Assembly: GCF_964026555.1 (NCBI RefSeq)
Contig: NZ_OZ032159.1
Span: 558,001-622,000, forward strand
DNA length: 64,000 bases
Source of the DNA: Candidatus Tisiphia endosymbiont of Beris chalybata
Lineage (GTDB): Bacteria; Pseudomonadota; Alphaproteobacteria; Rickettsiales; Rickettsiaceae
Reading direction: 5' to 3'
Part shown: positions 18,505 through 28,003 of the stretch, in pieces
How the letters are laid out: every line of letters begins with the position of its first letter
Numbering within the stretch: position 1 is the stretch's first letter
Program-made: the position numbers and the translations under genes
Notes under the pieces: model-generated
Databases searched by the model: none
What the model saw: the letters and a program-made list of their open reading frames with translations, nothing else
What the model was told of the DNA's origin: nothing

Positions 18505-19752
18505 ATGATAAGCAATAATTTTATTTTAAAACTGGCAATTCGCTATTTTAGAGCTAAAAAAAACGAACGGTTTGTTTCAATTATTTCTGGTTTTTCTTTA
18601 ATAGGGATAACTATAGGAGTAGCTGCCTTAATAGTAGTGATGTCCGTTATGAACGGTTTTCACCATGAGTTAACCAAAAATATTATAGGCCTAAGCGGAG
18701 ATATTACTATTATCCCTCTACAACGTTCTATTAACGATTATAGCGAAGTCAGGAGGAAACTACTTACTCTTCCTTATATTAAACACATCACCCCAGGGAT
18801 AATGGGTCAAGCTCTTGCTCTTGGCCCTAGAATGAATAGTGGAGTAATTATTAGAGGATTAGATTTAGCTGACTTAAAACATAAAAATGAAATTCTTCAT
18901 AATACTAATGCAGGTAGTTTTAATGATTTCACCAGTAAAGATGTAGTAGCAGTAGGTATGGAACTAGCTTACAATTTAGGGCTGCAGGTAGGTGGAAAAA
19001 TAAAGCTAATCTCTCCGAATTCAATTTCTACTGTTTTTGGTAGTATGCCTAGGTCAAAGGAATTTGTAGTTATTGCTATCTTTACTAGCGGTATGTATGA
19101 TTATGATGCTGCCACAATCATAATGCCTCTTATAGCTGCTCAAAATTTCTTAACTTTTGAGCATGATATTAATTTGATTGAAATAACAACAAATCAGCCA
19201 GCAAATGCAGAAATATATGCTTTAGAGATACAAAGGCTGTTAGGAAATAACTTTACCGTCAAGAGTTGGCAAAGAACTCACACACAGTTTTTAAGCGCTT
19301 TAGCAGTGGAAAGAGTGGTTATGTTTACTATTTTATCATTAATAATTATGGTAGCCGCTTTTAATATTATTTCGAGTTTATTTATGTTAGTTAAAGATAA
19401 AGTATCGGATATTGCAATCTTGCGTACTATTGGTGCTACTACTCGACAAATTATGCTAATTTTCATTTGTAATGGTATGTTGATTGGTTTGATAGGAACA
19501 GGTTTAGGCACAATATTAGGTGTAGCTTTTGCTTATAATATCCAATCTATTAGAAATACTTTAGAAACAATTACGGATACTAAAATATTTGAAGCGGCTG
19601 TTTATTATTTATATAGTTTGCCTTCAGAAGTGAGAGCAGGAGACATATTGTTAGTTTCCTCTATTTCAATAGTACTTTGCTTCTGTGCTACTATTTATCC
19701 TTCTTATAAGGCTGCTAAGTTAAATCCAGTAGATGCGCTACGTTATGAGTAA
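18505..19752 (+). CDS. lolC: Lipoprotein-releasing ABC transporter, permease LolC/E
   Basis: Inner-membrane permease that extracts outer-membrane lipoproteins and hands them to LolA. The 415 residues have the family layout: one N-terminal helix (about 25-48), a large periplasmic domain, then three C-terminal helices (FtsX/MacB type, about 270-405), ending VDALRYE. The N-terminal AIRYFRAKKNERFVSIISGF is typical. As in many alphaproteobacteria, a single permease probably forms a homodimer with LolD. Its stop overlaps the lolD start. Confidence 0.93.
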   Translation: MISNNFILKLAIRYFRAKKNERFVSIISGFSLIGITIGVAALIVVMSVMNGFHHELTKNIIGLSGDITIIPLQRSINDYSEVRRKLLTLPYIKHITPGIMGQALALGPRMNSGVIIRGLDLADLKHKNEILHNTNAGSFNDFTSKDVVAVGMELAYNLGLQVGGKIKLISPNSISTVFGSMPRSKEFVVIAIFTSGMYDYDAATIIMPLIAAQNFLTFEHDINLIEITTNQPANAEIYALEIQRLLGNNFTVKSWQRTHTQFLSALAVERVVMFTILSLIIMVAAFNIISSLFMLVKDKVSDIAILRTIGATTRQIMLIFICNGMLIGLIGTGLGTILGVAFAYNIQSIRNTLETITDTKIFEAAVYYLYSLPSEVRAGDILLVSSISIVLCFCATIYPSYKAAKLNPVDALRYE

Positions 19753-20434
19753 GATAGTATTAACGTTACAAAATGTTGCTAAGAACTACAAACAAGGTAA
19801 GGCTAACATTGAGATACTTAAGGATATAAATCTGACTATACGTCAGGGAGAGATCGTAGCAATAATTGGTAGTTCTGGAAGTGGTAAATCCACTTTACTG
19901 CATATAGCTGGCTTGCTTGATAGTCCAGATAGAGGCAAGGTAGAGATCACCCCTAGTACAACCTCACCAAATAACCATAATTTAAATAACCCTAATTTAA
20001 TTAGGCTGTTGCATATAGGATTTGTTTATCAGCAGCATCATTTATTGAAAGATTTTACCGCTTTAGAAAATGTAGCTATGCCGAAGTTAATAGCAGGTAG
20101 TGATTATCAACTAGCCCTTAAAGAAGCAGAAAAATTACTGATAGAATTAGGTTTATCCGGCAAAAAGGATAATATGCCTGGAGAATTGTCGGGAGGGCAA
20201 CAACAAAGAGTTGCTATCGCTAGAGCTTTAATTAATAACCCATCGGTTGTACTGGCCGATGAACCCACCGGTAATCTAGATATAATTGCTGCTGGAGAAG
20301 TTTTTGAACTGTTTCTTAATCTGACCAAACAAAAAAATACGGGGATGGTTATGGTAACTCACAATCATCAGTTAGCATATAAAATGCATAGAGTATATGA
20401 ATTGAGAGATGGTATGCTATATATAGTTAATTAA
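19745..20434 (+). CDS. lolD: Lipoprotein-releasing ABC transporter, ATPase LolD
   Basis: ATPase partner of LolC. It has Walker A GSSGSGKST, the Q-loop near YQQHHLLKDF, signature LSGGQQQRVAIARAL, Walker B VVLADEPTGNLD and the switch His in VMVTHN. The ATG at 19745 overlaps the lolC stop (ATGAGTAA), which indicates translational coupling; an in-frame ATG four codons earlier also exists. A family D palindrome starts at the very next base after the stop codon. Confidence 0.94.
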   Translation: MSKIVLTLQNVAKNYKQGKANIEILKDINLTIRQGEIVAIIGSSGSGKSTLLHIAGLLDSPDRGKVEITPSTTSPNNHNLNNPNLIRLLHIGFVYQQHHLLKDFTALENVAMPKLIAGSDYQLALKEAEKLLIELGLSGKKDNMPGELSGGQQQRVAIARALINNPSVVLADEPTGNLDIIAAGEVFELFLNLTKQKNTGMVMVTHNHQLAYKMHRVYELRDGMLYIVN

Positions 20435-20580
20435 TAGCTTCCTGCATAAAAATCTAGTGGGTGATTTTGTTGTCAAAACGTAGCCTGACGCTCCTCATGT
20501 ACATTTGAGTACGTAGTTCGGCTTCGGCTTCGTTTTGCCTAAAAATCCCGAGCGCTTTTTCGACTTATGCAGGAGGTCTA
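20435..20580. repeat. Palindromic element, family D, directly after the lolD stop
   Basis: A 146-bp element from TAGCTTCCTGCATA to TATGCAGGAGGTCTA. The inner sequence is a GC-rich stem (TTCGGCTTCGGCTTCGTTTTGCC). An inverted relative lies at 21282-21431 on the other side of the phasin gene. It could serve as a terminator for the lolCD run (inference). Confidence 0.82.
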
Positions 20581-20678
20581 ATGTCTCAGTATAGGGATGG
20601 CGCGTTGCTCATAAATTAAATTTTAATATCATTATTGCAATAATATTAAAGTTTTATAATTTTTAAAATTAAGAATTA

Positions 20679-20707
20679 TTGACTCACATTTTTATAAGTG
20701 CTAACAT
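20679..20707 (+). promoter_or_regulatory. Possible sigma70-type promoter for the phasin gene
   Basis: TTGACT at 20679-20684 is followed, after 17 bases, by TAACAT at 20702-20707. It lies in an AT-rich segment 118 bases before the phasin ATG. Position and spacing support it; there is no other evidence. Confidence 0.4.
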
Positions 20708-20824
20708 AGAATTAATATACTGACATGTGCTAAACAATTATCAAACTTTAACTTTAATACTTATATAGAAAATAAAGGATAATTGACTTTAAGTTCAATT
20801 CACTTACATTTTAGGGAAATTACA

Positions 20825-21271
20825 ATGATTGATAAAAATACAACACACTTTCTGGAAATGATGAAAAATTTTATGAACCCAGAATTTTATATAAACTCTC
20901 TAAAAAGCCTACCCGCTACAGATTTTTCTACTATGTCTGAGACAATAAGTAAAAGTGCAAAAATTATGTCTACTACTACCCAGATTGCAGCTGAAGCCTT
21001 ACAGGCAATGATACAAAAAAATTCTGAAGCTTTCCAGGTGGGCACTACGAATATGCTCGATTCAGCAAAAGAAGCTATGTCTTCCGGAGATATAAAGCAA
21101 GTCAGAGATTTTCAACAAAAATATTTTAAATTTGCTTGCGAAACCTCAATTAATAACGCTAAGGATTTTGCCAGCATGGCTTATGATGCGTCAGCGAAAA
21201 TAATTGACACCGTAAATGGCGTGGCTCAAGAAGTATCACAAAACTGGGACCATATGGACCAGAAAGTTTAA
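20825..21271 (+). CDS. Phasin family protein
   Basis: The 148 residues match the Phasin_2 pattern: an amphipathic helical protein with few charged clusters, repeated Ala/Ser positions and a conserved middle AAEALQAMIQKNSEAFQ. The C-terminal part is KYFKFACETSINNAKDF. Phasins coat polyhydroxyalkanoate granules; in Rickettsiales without visible PHA synthase the role is unclear. I chose the ATG at 20825 because AGGGAAA lies just upstream; an in-frame TTG 14 codons earlier is less likely. The gene is bracketed by inverted family D palindromes, forming a small independent cassette. Confidence 0.86.
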   Translation: MIDKNTTHFLEMMKNFMNPEFYINSLKSLPATDFSTMSETISKSAKIMSTTTQIAAEALQAMIQKNSEAFQVGTTNMLDSAKEAMSSGDIKQVRDFQQKYFKFACETSINNAKDFASMAYDASAKIIDTVNGVAQEVSQNWDHMDQKV

Positions 21272-21281
21272 ATCTATATAC

Positions 21282-21431
21282 TAGACTTCCTGCATAGGTC
21301 GAAAAAGTGCTCGGGGTTTTTAGGAAAAACGAAGCCGAGCCGAACTGGGCATTCAAATGTACATAAGGAGTATCAGGCCACGTTTTGACAACAAAATCAC
21401 CCACTAGCTCTACTTTTAAGCAGGAATTCTA
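21282..21431. repeat. Palindromic element, family D, inverted relative to 20435-20580
   Basis: This element begins TAGACTTCCTGCATAGG and ends AAGCAGGAATTCTA, with the internal stem AGGAAAAACGAAGCCGAGCC. It starts 10 bases after the phasin stop. A collapsed family J end (TAGGTTCTGTGAAGG) overlaps its right border. Confidence 0.8.
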
Positions 21432-21481
21432 GGTTCTGTGAAGGTTTCCTATCTAATAATATTCCAAACAAATAATAAGTT

Positions 21482-22012
21482 ATGACTATCACTTCCTTTG
21501 TTAATTTGTTGCGTAAAGATAGTTATAAAAATTTACATATCTTTTTAGTTGGGGTCTGCATTTTTGCTTTGGCTTTTGCTTATGTCATAGAATATATATT
21601 AGGGGTTACTCCCTGCCCCCTATGTATATATCAACGATTCCCTTATTTATTCATAATTAAAATCTCTTTTGTAGCGTTAATAATCAAAAAAATCAGTAAA
21701 TATAGCTTATTTTTTATTGTTTTAAATCTATTAGGCTCCTGTCTTTTAGCAGGATATCATAGCGGAGTAGAAAGAGGAATATTCCAACCTAGCGCTCTTT
21801 GTTCTACTTTGATTCATATTCCTAAACATTTATCTATAAACGATATTAGAAAGATGTTTTATAGCCAACCTATTTCTTCTTGTAATCGAGCAACAGTAAA
21901 ATTTATAGAATTATCAATGAGCGAGTGGAATTTGTTACTTAATATTTTCTTATTATTATTAGTGCTTATGATTTGGTGCTATCCCGCTATTATTAATCCT
22001 ATACTGAAATAA
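21482..22012 (+). CDS. dsbB: Disulfide bond formation protein DsbB
   Basis: Inner-membrane enzyme that reoxidises DsbA using quinone. The 176-residue protein has four membrane helices and both redox pairs: Cys45-Cys48 in TPCPLCIYQR and Cys106/Cys133 in the second periplasmic loop (SALCSTL and ISSCNRA). The Arg after the first pair (QRFPY) is the usual quinone-site residue. Together with ccmDE and SCO1 in this window it shows an active periplasmic redox system. Confidence 0.9.
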   Translation: MTITSFVNLLRKDSYKNLHIFLVGVCIFALAFAYVIEYILGVTPCPLCIYQRFPYLFIIKISFVALIIKKISKYSLFFIVLNLLGSCLLAGYHSGVERGIFQPSALCSTLIHIPKHLSINDIRKMFYSQPISSCNRATVKFIELSMSEWNLLLNIFLLLLVLMIWCYPAIINPILK

Positions 22013-22194
22013 TCTATCGATTTGGCTTTGAAAATGCACGGCGAAGGGGGGCTCCTTCTGTAGGCAGCCCCATAAAAAATTGAGTGAGCTATCACTTACT
22101 TTAACTATTACGCTAATAATTCAAACTAACCATTGCTATGTTAGGCATCTTTAGTTTATAATTTCCTAATATATTAAACAAGGTAAGAAACACT

Positions 22195-22596
22195 ATGAAT
22201 AATACAGCCAAAATTTTGTTGTTAAGTGCAACTTTTTTACTGCAAGGATGCGCTACGGTTTTTTCTGGCACTACTCAGCCTATTAACATTAAGGTAGTAG
22301 AGAGCAATACTAACGCATTATTAGCAGATTGCAATTGTATAGTAACGGATGGAGGCGGGGGTCAGCAAGTTTTAGCCACAAACCCTGGAGTAGTAAGAGT
22401 GAGTAAAGCCCAAGGTGGAGTACAGGTTACTTGCCAAAAAGCGGGATATAGGCAACTTAATACTAGTGTAGGTGATAGTTTTAATGCCACAACTATTGTG
22501 AATGTTCTTTTCTGGCCTGGTTTCATAGTTGATGCAGTAACAGGGGCTTATAAGAAACTACCCTCACATTATGTAGTTTCTATGCAAAAGATATAA
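22195..22596 (+). CDS. Small lipoprotein of unknown function
   Basis: A 133-residue protein with a lipoprotein signal (ATFLLQGC, Cys at about 19). The mature region contains a PEGA-like beta segment (INIKVVESNTNALLADCNC and QVTCQKAGYRQLNTSVG) and a hydrophobic stretch VNVLFWPGFIVDAVTGAYKK, a pattern seen in several proteobacterial envelope lipoproteins. The ATG is preceded by AAGGTAAG. It would be a LolCD client. Function unknown. Confidence 0.78.
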   Translation: MNNTAKILLLSATFLLQGCATVFSGTTQPINIKVVESNTNALLADCNCIVTDGGGGQQVLATNPGVVRVSKAQGGVQVTCQKAGYRQLNTSVGDSFNATTIVNVLFWPGFIVDAVTGAYKKLPSHYVVSMQKI

Positions 22597-22950
22597 TCTT
22601 TAAGTCAAAAATCAAGGTATCTACTCGATTCCAAGAAATTTCATTTTATTTTAAGGAGTGGGTGCATAAAAGCATTATATACTACTTTAGCAACCACCCT
22701 TTAAGATAAAATAGTCTTCTTTCGAAACTCGCACCCGCGCAGGGAATTTGCAGGGAAGTTTGCGCAGTATATAGTAAATACGTGAACAACTAAACCCTGC
22801 AAAAATATGTATCACCAGCTAATACTAATTATCTTCCAAAATAGAATTAATATAATATAATGAGTCATAGAATCTATCACTAGTTGGCATTGGATTATTA
22901 ATCCTATTAATTCTATTGTGAAAGATAATTAATATAAATAGCATAGGCTA

Positions 22951-23050
22951 TAGTCACTTAGGTTGAATTAGATACTAGGCACGAGGAGTGAAGCCTAGGA
23001 GATACTAGGTAAGCGACGAGCAACAACGTAGCTAGTAACCTAAGTGACTA
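22951..23050. repeat. Palindromic element, family L, copy 1
   Basis: A 100-bp element with ends TAGTCACTTAGGTT and AACCTAAGTGACTA, flanked on both sides by TA (22949-22950 and 23051-23052). A second copy is nested in a family K element at 44981-45083, also between TA dinucleotides. Confidence 0.85.
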
Positions 23051-23119
23051 TATGACGCAAATGGCGAGCGTTAGGCCATGTCTTAAAGATTAAATTACTG
23101 ACTTTATGCAAAAAAAGAC

Positions 23120-23233
23120 TATACTCCTCTTTCGATGAATTTGCTGCTAGGCGCGATGGAGCGGAGCCGATTAAATAACAGGTGAGCTATTTGAGCAACG
23201 ACGCATGCAAATTCATCGAAAGAGGAGATATTA
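23120..23233. repeat. Palindromic element, family K, intergenic copy
   Basis: Long arms pair (TACTCCTCTTTCGATGAATT against its complement at 23210-23231), with core TGCTAGGCGCGATGGAGCGG. This is the free-standing version of the element found in frame in three coding sequences. Confidence 0.83.
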
Positions 23234-23234
23234 T

Positions 23235-23361
23235 ACCATTTTCCAAAACTAAATTAGCACTAGGAGTACAAGTGCCCTGCACCGGAGCGTACATATTAGT
23301 ACATAAGGAGGGAGCTCATGAAGTAAGGCGACGTGATGATTAGTTTTCGGAAATAGTATTA
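23235..23361. repeat. Palindromic element, family I, with IS630-like ends
   Basis: A 127-bp element running from ATACCATTTTCCAAAAC to TTTTCGGAAATAGTAT. The terminal ATACCATTT(T)CC is the same as the inverted repeat of the complete IS630 elements at 30346-31452 and 46791-47897. An inverted copy lies in frame at 51838-51966 and half a copy at about 36491-36541. Confidence 0.82.
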
Positions 23362-23402
23362 GAATACTTTCGAAACTCGCATTGAGCAGGGAATTTACAG
23401 AA

Positions 23403-23546
23403 TAGACTCCCTTCGAAATACGCACCGCGCAGGGAATTTGAAGGAGATGAGGCGCGCAAAACGGCAGTGTACTTAAGCAGCTGAGGATCCCGCGTAGTCT
23501 CATTTTCCCAATTACCAGCTCGAGTGCGAGTTTCGCAAGAAGTCTA
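23403..23546. repeat. Palindromic element, family A, nested in an older family A copy
   Basis: The inner copy has ends TAGACTCCCTTCGAAATACG and CGAGTTTCGCAAGAAGTCTA. Outside it, 23364-23402 (TTTCGAAACTCGCATTGAGC) and 23612-23655 (TTACTCAATGCGAGTTGCG) are the two halves of another family A element, displaced by the insertion. Confidence 0.78.
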
Positions 23547-23687
23547 AATAACTTTAGAGCTATCCTTACCTTCCCTTTAAGTAATATGTGATTTTGCGTC
23601 TAAAGCCTCCTTCAAATTCCTTACTCAATGCGAGTTGCGAAAATATTCTATTAATACTCTTAAAAATTTCAACCTATAGGTTCTATT

Positions 23688-26414
23688 GTGTCTAATTTAG
23701 TTCAACAAAATTTAATCCCAATCAGCATTGAAGAAGAAATGAAAGGTTCTTACTTGGATTACGCTATGAGTGTAATAGTTAGTAGAGCAATTCCAGATGT
23801 CCGTGATGGTTTAAAACCAGTGCACCGTAGGATACTTTATGCAATGTACGAAGCCTCATATCATTTCAATAAGCCATATCGTAAGTCAGCTAGGATCGTC
23901 GGAGACGTCATGAGCAAATACCACCCCCATGGTGATGCTGCAATATACGATTCTTTAGTAAGGATGGCGCAAGATTTTTCTTTAAGGCTAATGCTAATTG
24001 ACGGACAAGGTAATTTTGGTTCGATGGATGGGGATCCTGCTGCGGCTATGAGATATACAGAATCAAGATTAGCTAAAATTGCGCATACTTTAGTTGAAGA
24101 CATTGATCAACAGACCGTCGATTTCATCCCTAACTATGATGGCTCAGAGCAAGAGCCCGTAGTCCTTCCTTCCATGTTTCCTAATCTTTTAGTAAATGGG
24201 TCTAATGGTATAGCTGTAGGGATGGCTACTAACATACCTCCTCACAATTTAGCAGAGATTATTGATGCTTGTTGCTTGTATGTTGATAATAACGATATAG
24301 AACTATTAGAGCTCCTATCGGTAGTTAAAGGCCCCGATTTTCCAACTGGTGGAATTGTACTAGGTACTAGCGGGATTAGGGCAGCTTACCTTACTGGTAG
24401 AGGTAGTATTGTCACCAGAGGACGTACTGAAATTGAAGAAATCTCTAGTAATAGGCAAGCTATTATTATTACCGAAATTCCCTATATGGTTAACAAAGCT
24501 AAGCTAGTAGAAAAAATTGCAGAATTAGTAAAAGAAAAACGTATTGAAGGGATTAGTGATTTAAGAGATGAATCAAATAAAGCCGGCATCCGAGTAGTAA
24601 TAGAACTGAAAAGAGATGCAGTTACAGAGGTAGTGCTGAATCAAATCTATTCTTACACCCAGCTGCAAACTAGTTTCGGAGTCATTATGTTAGCTCTAAA
24701 AGATGGGCTGCCAAAAGTCATGAACTTAAAAGAGGTAATAGCTGCTTTTATTAACTTTAGAGAAATAGTAATCACGCGCCGAACAATTTATTTGTTAAAT
24801 AAGGCACGAGATAAAGCACATATTTTACTCGGTTTAACAATTGCTGTTAGTAATATTGATGAAATTATTAGGATTATTAAATCCTCGCCTGATCCAGTTA
24901 CTGCCAAAGAGCAGATAATGAGCAAAACTTGGGATGCATCGAATATAATGAGCCTAGTGAAGCTCGTTGATGACAGGGCTATGCACGCTGTAGACGGTAG
25001 ATGTTATTTTACTGAAAGCCAGGCAAAAGCAATACTTGAAATGCGTCTGCAACGTTTAACTGCTATGGAAAAAAATAAATTAGAAAAAGATTTAGCTGAA
25101 TTAGCCCAGGAAATCACCAATTATCTTACTATTTTAGGTTCGCGGGAGAAATTATTAGAAATCTTAAAAGCGGAACTAATTAGAGTTAAAGAAGAATTTG
25201 CTACCCCCCGTCTTACTAGTATAGAAATAGGAGATTTTGAGCAAGATATTGAAGATCTTATTCAGCGCGAAGAAATGGTAGTTACTGTAACATTGGGGGG
25301 TTATATTAAACGCGTACCTCTTGCTACTTATAGAGCTCAAAAACGGGGGGGTAAAGGCAGGTCTGGCCTATCAATGCGCGATGAGGATATTACTACCCAA
25401 GTCTTTGTTGGCAGTACTCATACACCCATGTTGTTTTTTTCTAATATTGGCCAAGTATATAGCTTAAAATTGTATAAATTGCCTCTGGGTAACCCACAAA
25501 GTAAAGGCAGGCCTATAGTGAATATTTTACCGTTAAAAGAAGGGGAACATATTAGCAACATTATGCCATTACCTGAAAATCAGGATGAATGGGATACTTT
25601 AAATATTATTTTTGCTACCAGCCAGGGTAATATTAGAAGGAATGATTTATCAGACTTTAAGCGTATACAGTCAAATGGTAAGATTGCGATCAGGCTAGAC
25701 GATAATGACCGTTTAATCAATGTTAAAGTTTGCCGCGATGAAGACCATGTGTTACTGGCGACTAAACTTGGAAAAGCTATAAGGTTCCCTGCCAGTTCAG
25801 TAAGGGTATTTAAAAGCCGTACCTCTGATGGGGTAAGGGGGATGAAATTAGGAGAGCTAGATTGTGTAATATCTATGACTATATTAAAAGGAATATTAGT
25901 GAGCATGGAAGAGCGAGAAAGCTATTTATCAATTCCTTTAGAAATGAGGCGAGCAATAACAGATGGTAAAGAATTCTCTCCAGAAGAGCTAGGAGTAAAT
26001 TTAAGTAAGGAACAAGTGCTAGAAATGGCTTCTTCCGAAGAGTTTATTTTAACTGTGACTGAAAATGGTTTTGGGAAAAGAAGCTCAGCATATGAATACC
26101 GTATTACCAACCGTGGTGGTAGCGGAATAGTGAATATGGATGTATCAAATAAAACTGGTTTGGTGGTTGCCGCAATGCCTGTTGCTATGACCGATGAATT
26201 AATGCTAATTACTAATAACGGTAAGTTAATTAGATGTAAGCTCGAATCAGTACGGATTACTGGCCGTAATACTAGCGGGGTAATATTGTTTAAAACTGAG
26301 AATGGTGAAAAAGTAGTATCTGCCTCGTTAATTGCTGATAATTCAGAAGAAGAGCTAGATAAACAAGATCCTGCAGTAGATGAAGAGAGGGACAACAACA
26401 AAATCATCCACTAG
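23688..26414 (+). CDS. gyrA: DNA gyrase subunit A
   Basis: GyrA cleaves and rejoins DNA to introduce negative supercoils with GyrB. The 908-residue protein starts at GTG. It has the winged-helix/tower region with catalytic Tyr123 in AMRYTESRL, the coiled coil, and a C-terminal beta-pinwheel with the GyrA box in [12 protein letters not shown]. The quinolone-determining stretch reads [15 protein letters not shown]: Ala84 replaces the E. coli Ser83, a change associated with intrinsic quinolone tolerance in some alphaproteobacteria. The pinwheel contains an extra segment of about 50 residues near 735-790 ([20 protein letters not shown]). Its leader is repeat DNA. Confidence 0.97.
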   Translation: MSNLVQQNLIPISIEEEMKGSYLDYAMSVIVSRAIPDVRDGLKPVHRRILYAMYEASYHFNKPYRKSARIVGDVMSKYHPHGDAAIYDSLVRMAQDFSLRLMLIDGQGNFGSMDGDPAAAMRYTESRLAKIAHTLVEDIDQQTVDFIPNYDGSEQEPVVLPSMFPNLLVNGSNGIAVGMATNIPPHNLAEIIDACCLYVDNNDIELLELLSVVKGPDFPTGGIVLGTSGIRAAYLTGRGSIVTRGRTEIEEISSNRQAIIITEIPYMVNKAKLVEKIAELVKEKRIEGISDLRDESNKAGIRVVIELKRDAVTEVVLNQIYSYTQLQTSFGVIMLALKDGLPKVMNLKEVIAAFINFREIVITRRTIYLLNKARDKAHILLGLTIAVSNIDEIIRIIKSSPDPVTAKEQIMSKTWDASNIMSLVKLVDDRAMHAVDGRCYFTESQAKAILEMRLQRLTAMEKNKLEKDLAELAQEITNYLTILGSREKLLEILKAELIRVKEEFATPRLTSIEIGDFEQDIEDLIQREEMVVTVTLGGYIKRVPLATYRAQKRGGKGRSGLSMRDEDITTQVFVGSTHTPMLFFSNIGQVYSLKLYKLPLGNPQSKGRPIVNILPLKEGEHISNIMPLPENQDEWDTLNIIFATSQGNIRRNDLSDFKRIQSNGKIAIRLDDNDRLINVKVCRDEDHVLLATKLGKAIRFPASSVRVFKSRTSDGVRGMKLGELDCVISMTILKGILVSMEERESYLSIPLEMRRAITDGKEFSPEELGVNLSKEQVLEMASSEEFILTVTENGFGKRSSAYEYRITNRGGSGIVNMDVSNKTGLVVAAMPVAMTDELMLITNNGKLIRCKLESVRITGRNTSGVILFKTENGEKVVSASLIADNSEEELDKQDPAVDEERDNNKIIH

Positions 26415-26449
26415 ACCGACATCCACCAGATAGGGCTTATGAAGGAAGT

Positions 26450-28003
26450 CTATTTTTTATAGTCTGCCAGTTGAATTATATTAGGTTCACTAAGCTTAGT
26501 AACTTTAGGGTTAATAGTATTGCGAGGGATAAGATGAGGAATTTTGATAGAAGTAGAATTGATACCTTTTTTTTGTGAGGCACTTATTATGATCCCTAAT
26601 TTTTTAGCCAATCTCTTGACCCCTTCTTCCTCTAAAAAAAATAAATTACCCTTTTTACTGTATAAAGGAATCACGCCATATCCCTCATCGATTATCAAGA
26701 AATTTATCCAATCCTCCCTTGCTACAATATGGATTGTTAGGAACTTATTACTAGATAACCTATTTATAGAATTCTCGATTACCTGAAATAAAATTAATGA
26801 TAACAATAACTTATCAGTTTCGACGCAGAAATCTTTATCCTCTTCAGGAAAAAAAGCTATTTCCTTTTCTAAGATTTCATAATTAAATATAGTGAATAAC
26901 TCTTTTACTAGATTGCTAATATTTACCTCAGAAATATTTAGGTAAGTGAGCAGACTCCCGTCTAAGCTTGCTAAAGCATTAAGATTTTGTTTTATAAGAA
27001 ACTTAATATGGTTAGCACTACCGCTATTAATTATTAATTCCTCATTAGCTTGTACTTCCCTTAATGCATCTTTTATCCTGAGCCAAATCTGTAAAAGAAA
27101 CTCAAGATATAATTTATTTGATTCTTTCTGGGCCTTTAATAACATACTGAGGTCATTATTCTTTTTATGGAGATTTGCGATCTGCTGACTACAAGCTTCT
27201 ACTTTTTTTATTTTGTTTTCTAATTTAATCTTTAAATCTTTAAATTTAAAGTTAGTATATTTTCGCAAGTAGAAATAAATAAATAGTATACCAAATAATA
27301 GGTTAGCCCCCCCTATCACATATTGGTTAATATAGTGATTTAATTTATTTTTAAGGGCTTGGTGTCCGGTAATTAAGAAATTAGTCGCCTCTTGCTTGAG
27401 ATATTGCTGATATAGATCCATGACTATATTGGTATCTCTTAATTCTCCCTGGGCAATATTTTTATACTTGCTAATATTGATATTATCCCATATTCCTAAA
27501 ATTATTAACTCGGGATTATTAGATATTTTATGTGCAATAAAAAAAGTGTTATTATTTTTTTTTACTAATTTAGGGGTATTAAGGACTATATTATTAAGTA
27601 ACTTATAATATTTAGAATGATTAAGCATTCCTTTTTTCTTGAAGGTGTTCTGATTATACAAGACAACTATAGATTTAAATATTAAATTTTTCGTGCTAAA
27701 TTTAAGCAAACGGTGCATATCATTTATCACCGATACTATTTCCTGCGGGTTAGGAATTGTTAACTTTTCTTCAGCCAAGCGTAAGATTAAATATGCCTGG
27801 AAAAAAAATTCTTTATATTTTTTTTCTAACGTTAGTGCATTTTGTTTTACCTCTCTTTGAAAATCAAAATAAAAATAACCAGCTATCCCACTTGTATAAA
27901 TAGCAAAAGTTAACAAAAATATTTTTAAGATAATGCGTAAATCGGTATTAAACGTAAGGCCGCACCAGCTAATAATATTACTAAAGTTTTTCATTAATGT
28001 CAC
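26450..28003 (-). CDS. Membrane protein with a degenerate sensor-kinase layout
   Basis: The 517 residues run: membrane helix (about 22-44), extracytoplasmic segment of about 170 residues, second helix (about 222-240), coiled coil (about 245-300), a helical segment where a histidine-kinase dimerisation domain would be, and a C-terminal HATPase-like region. There an N-box-like SLILFQVIENSINRLSSN and a G1-like IDEGYGV are visible. No phosphorylatable His is seen in the expected dimerisation helix, and the ATP-lid glycines are weak. It may be a kinase-derived scaffold or an orphan sensor. No response regulator is adjacent. The gene converges with gyrA across a 35-base gap that contains a small inverted repeat. 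Confidence 0.6.
   Translation of the reverse strand: MTLMKNFSNIISWCGLTFNTDLRIILKIFLLTFAIYTSGIAGYFYFDFQREVKQNALTLEKKYKEFFFQAYLILRLAEEKLTIPNPQEIVSVINDMHRLLKFSTKNLIFKSIVVLYNQNTFKKKGMLNHSKYYKLLNNIVLNTPKLVKKNNNTFFIAHKISNNPELIILGIWDNINISKYKNIAQGELRDTNIVMDLYQQYLKQEATNFLITGHQALKNKLNHYINQYVIGGANLLFGILFIYFYLRKYTNFKFKDLKIKLENKIKKVEACSQQIANLHKKNNDLSMLLKAQKESNKLYLEFLLQIWLRIKDALREVQANEELIINSGSANHIKFLIKQNLNALASLDGSLLTYLNISEVNISNLVKELFTIFNYEILEKEIAFFPEEDKDFCVETDKLLLSLILFQVIENSINRLSSNKFLTIHIVAREDWINFLIIDEGYGVIPLYSKKGNLFFLEEEGVKRLAKKLGIIISASQKKGINSTSIKIPHLIPRNTINPKVTKLSEPNIIQLADYKK

Larger units (their letters stand above)
22597..23687. other. 1.1-kb gene-free region packed with palindromic elements
   Basis: No credible gene. 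It holds a chimeric A/F remnant (about 22709-22840), a family L element (22951-23050), family K (23120-23233), family I (23235-23361) and a family A element nested in an older family A (23364-23655). The gyrA leader starts only in the last 30 bases. Any frame open here is built from repeats. Confidence 0.8.

Noticed and set aside
22020..22075. GC-rich hairpin-like stretch after dsbB as a rho-independent terminator
   Set aside because: The arms pair poorly and no T-run follows on the plus strand.
23249..23503. 84-codon minus-strand frame
   Set aside because: It spans the family I and family A elements only, with Cys/Leu-rich composition typical of repeat read-through.
25580..26407. Long antisense frames opposite gyrA
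   Set aside because: Shadow frames of a strongly conserved gene; no start signals or family resemblance.
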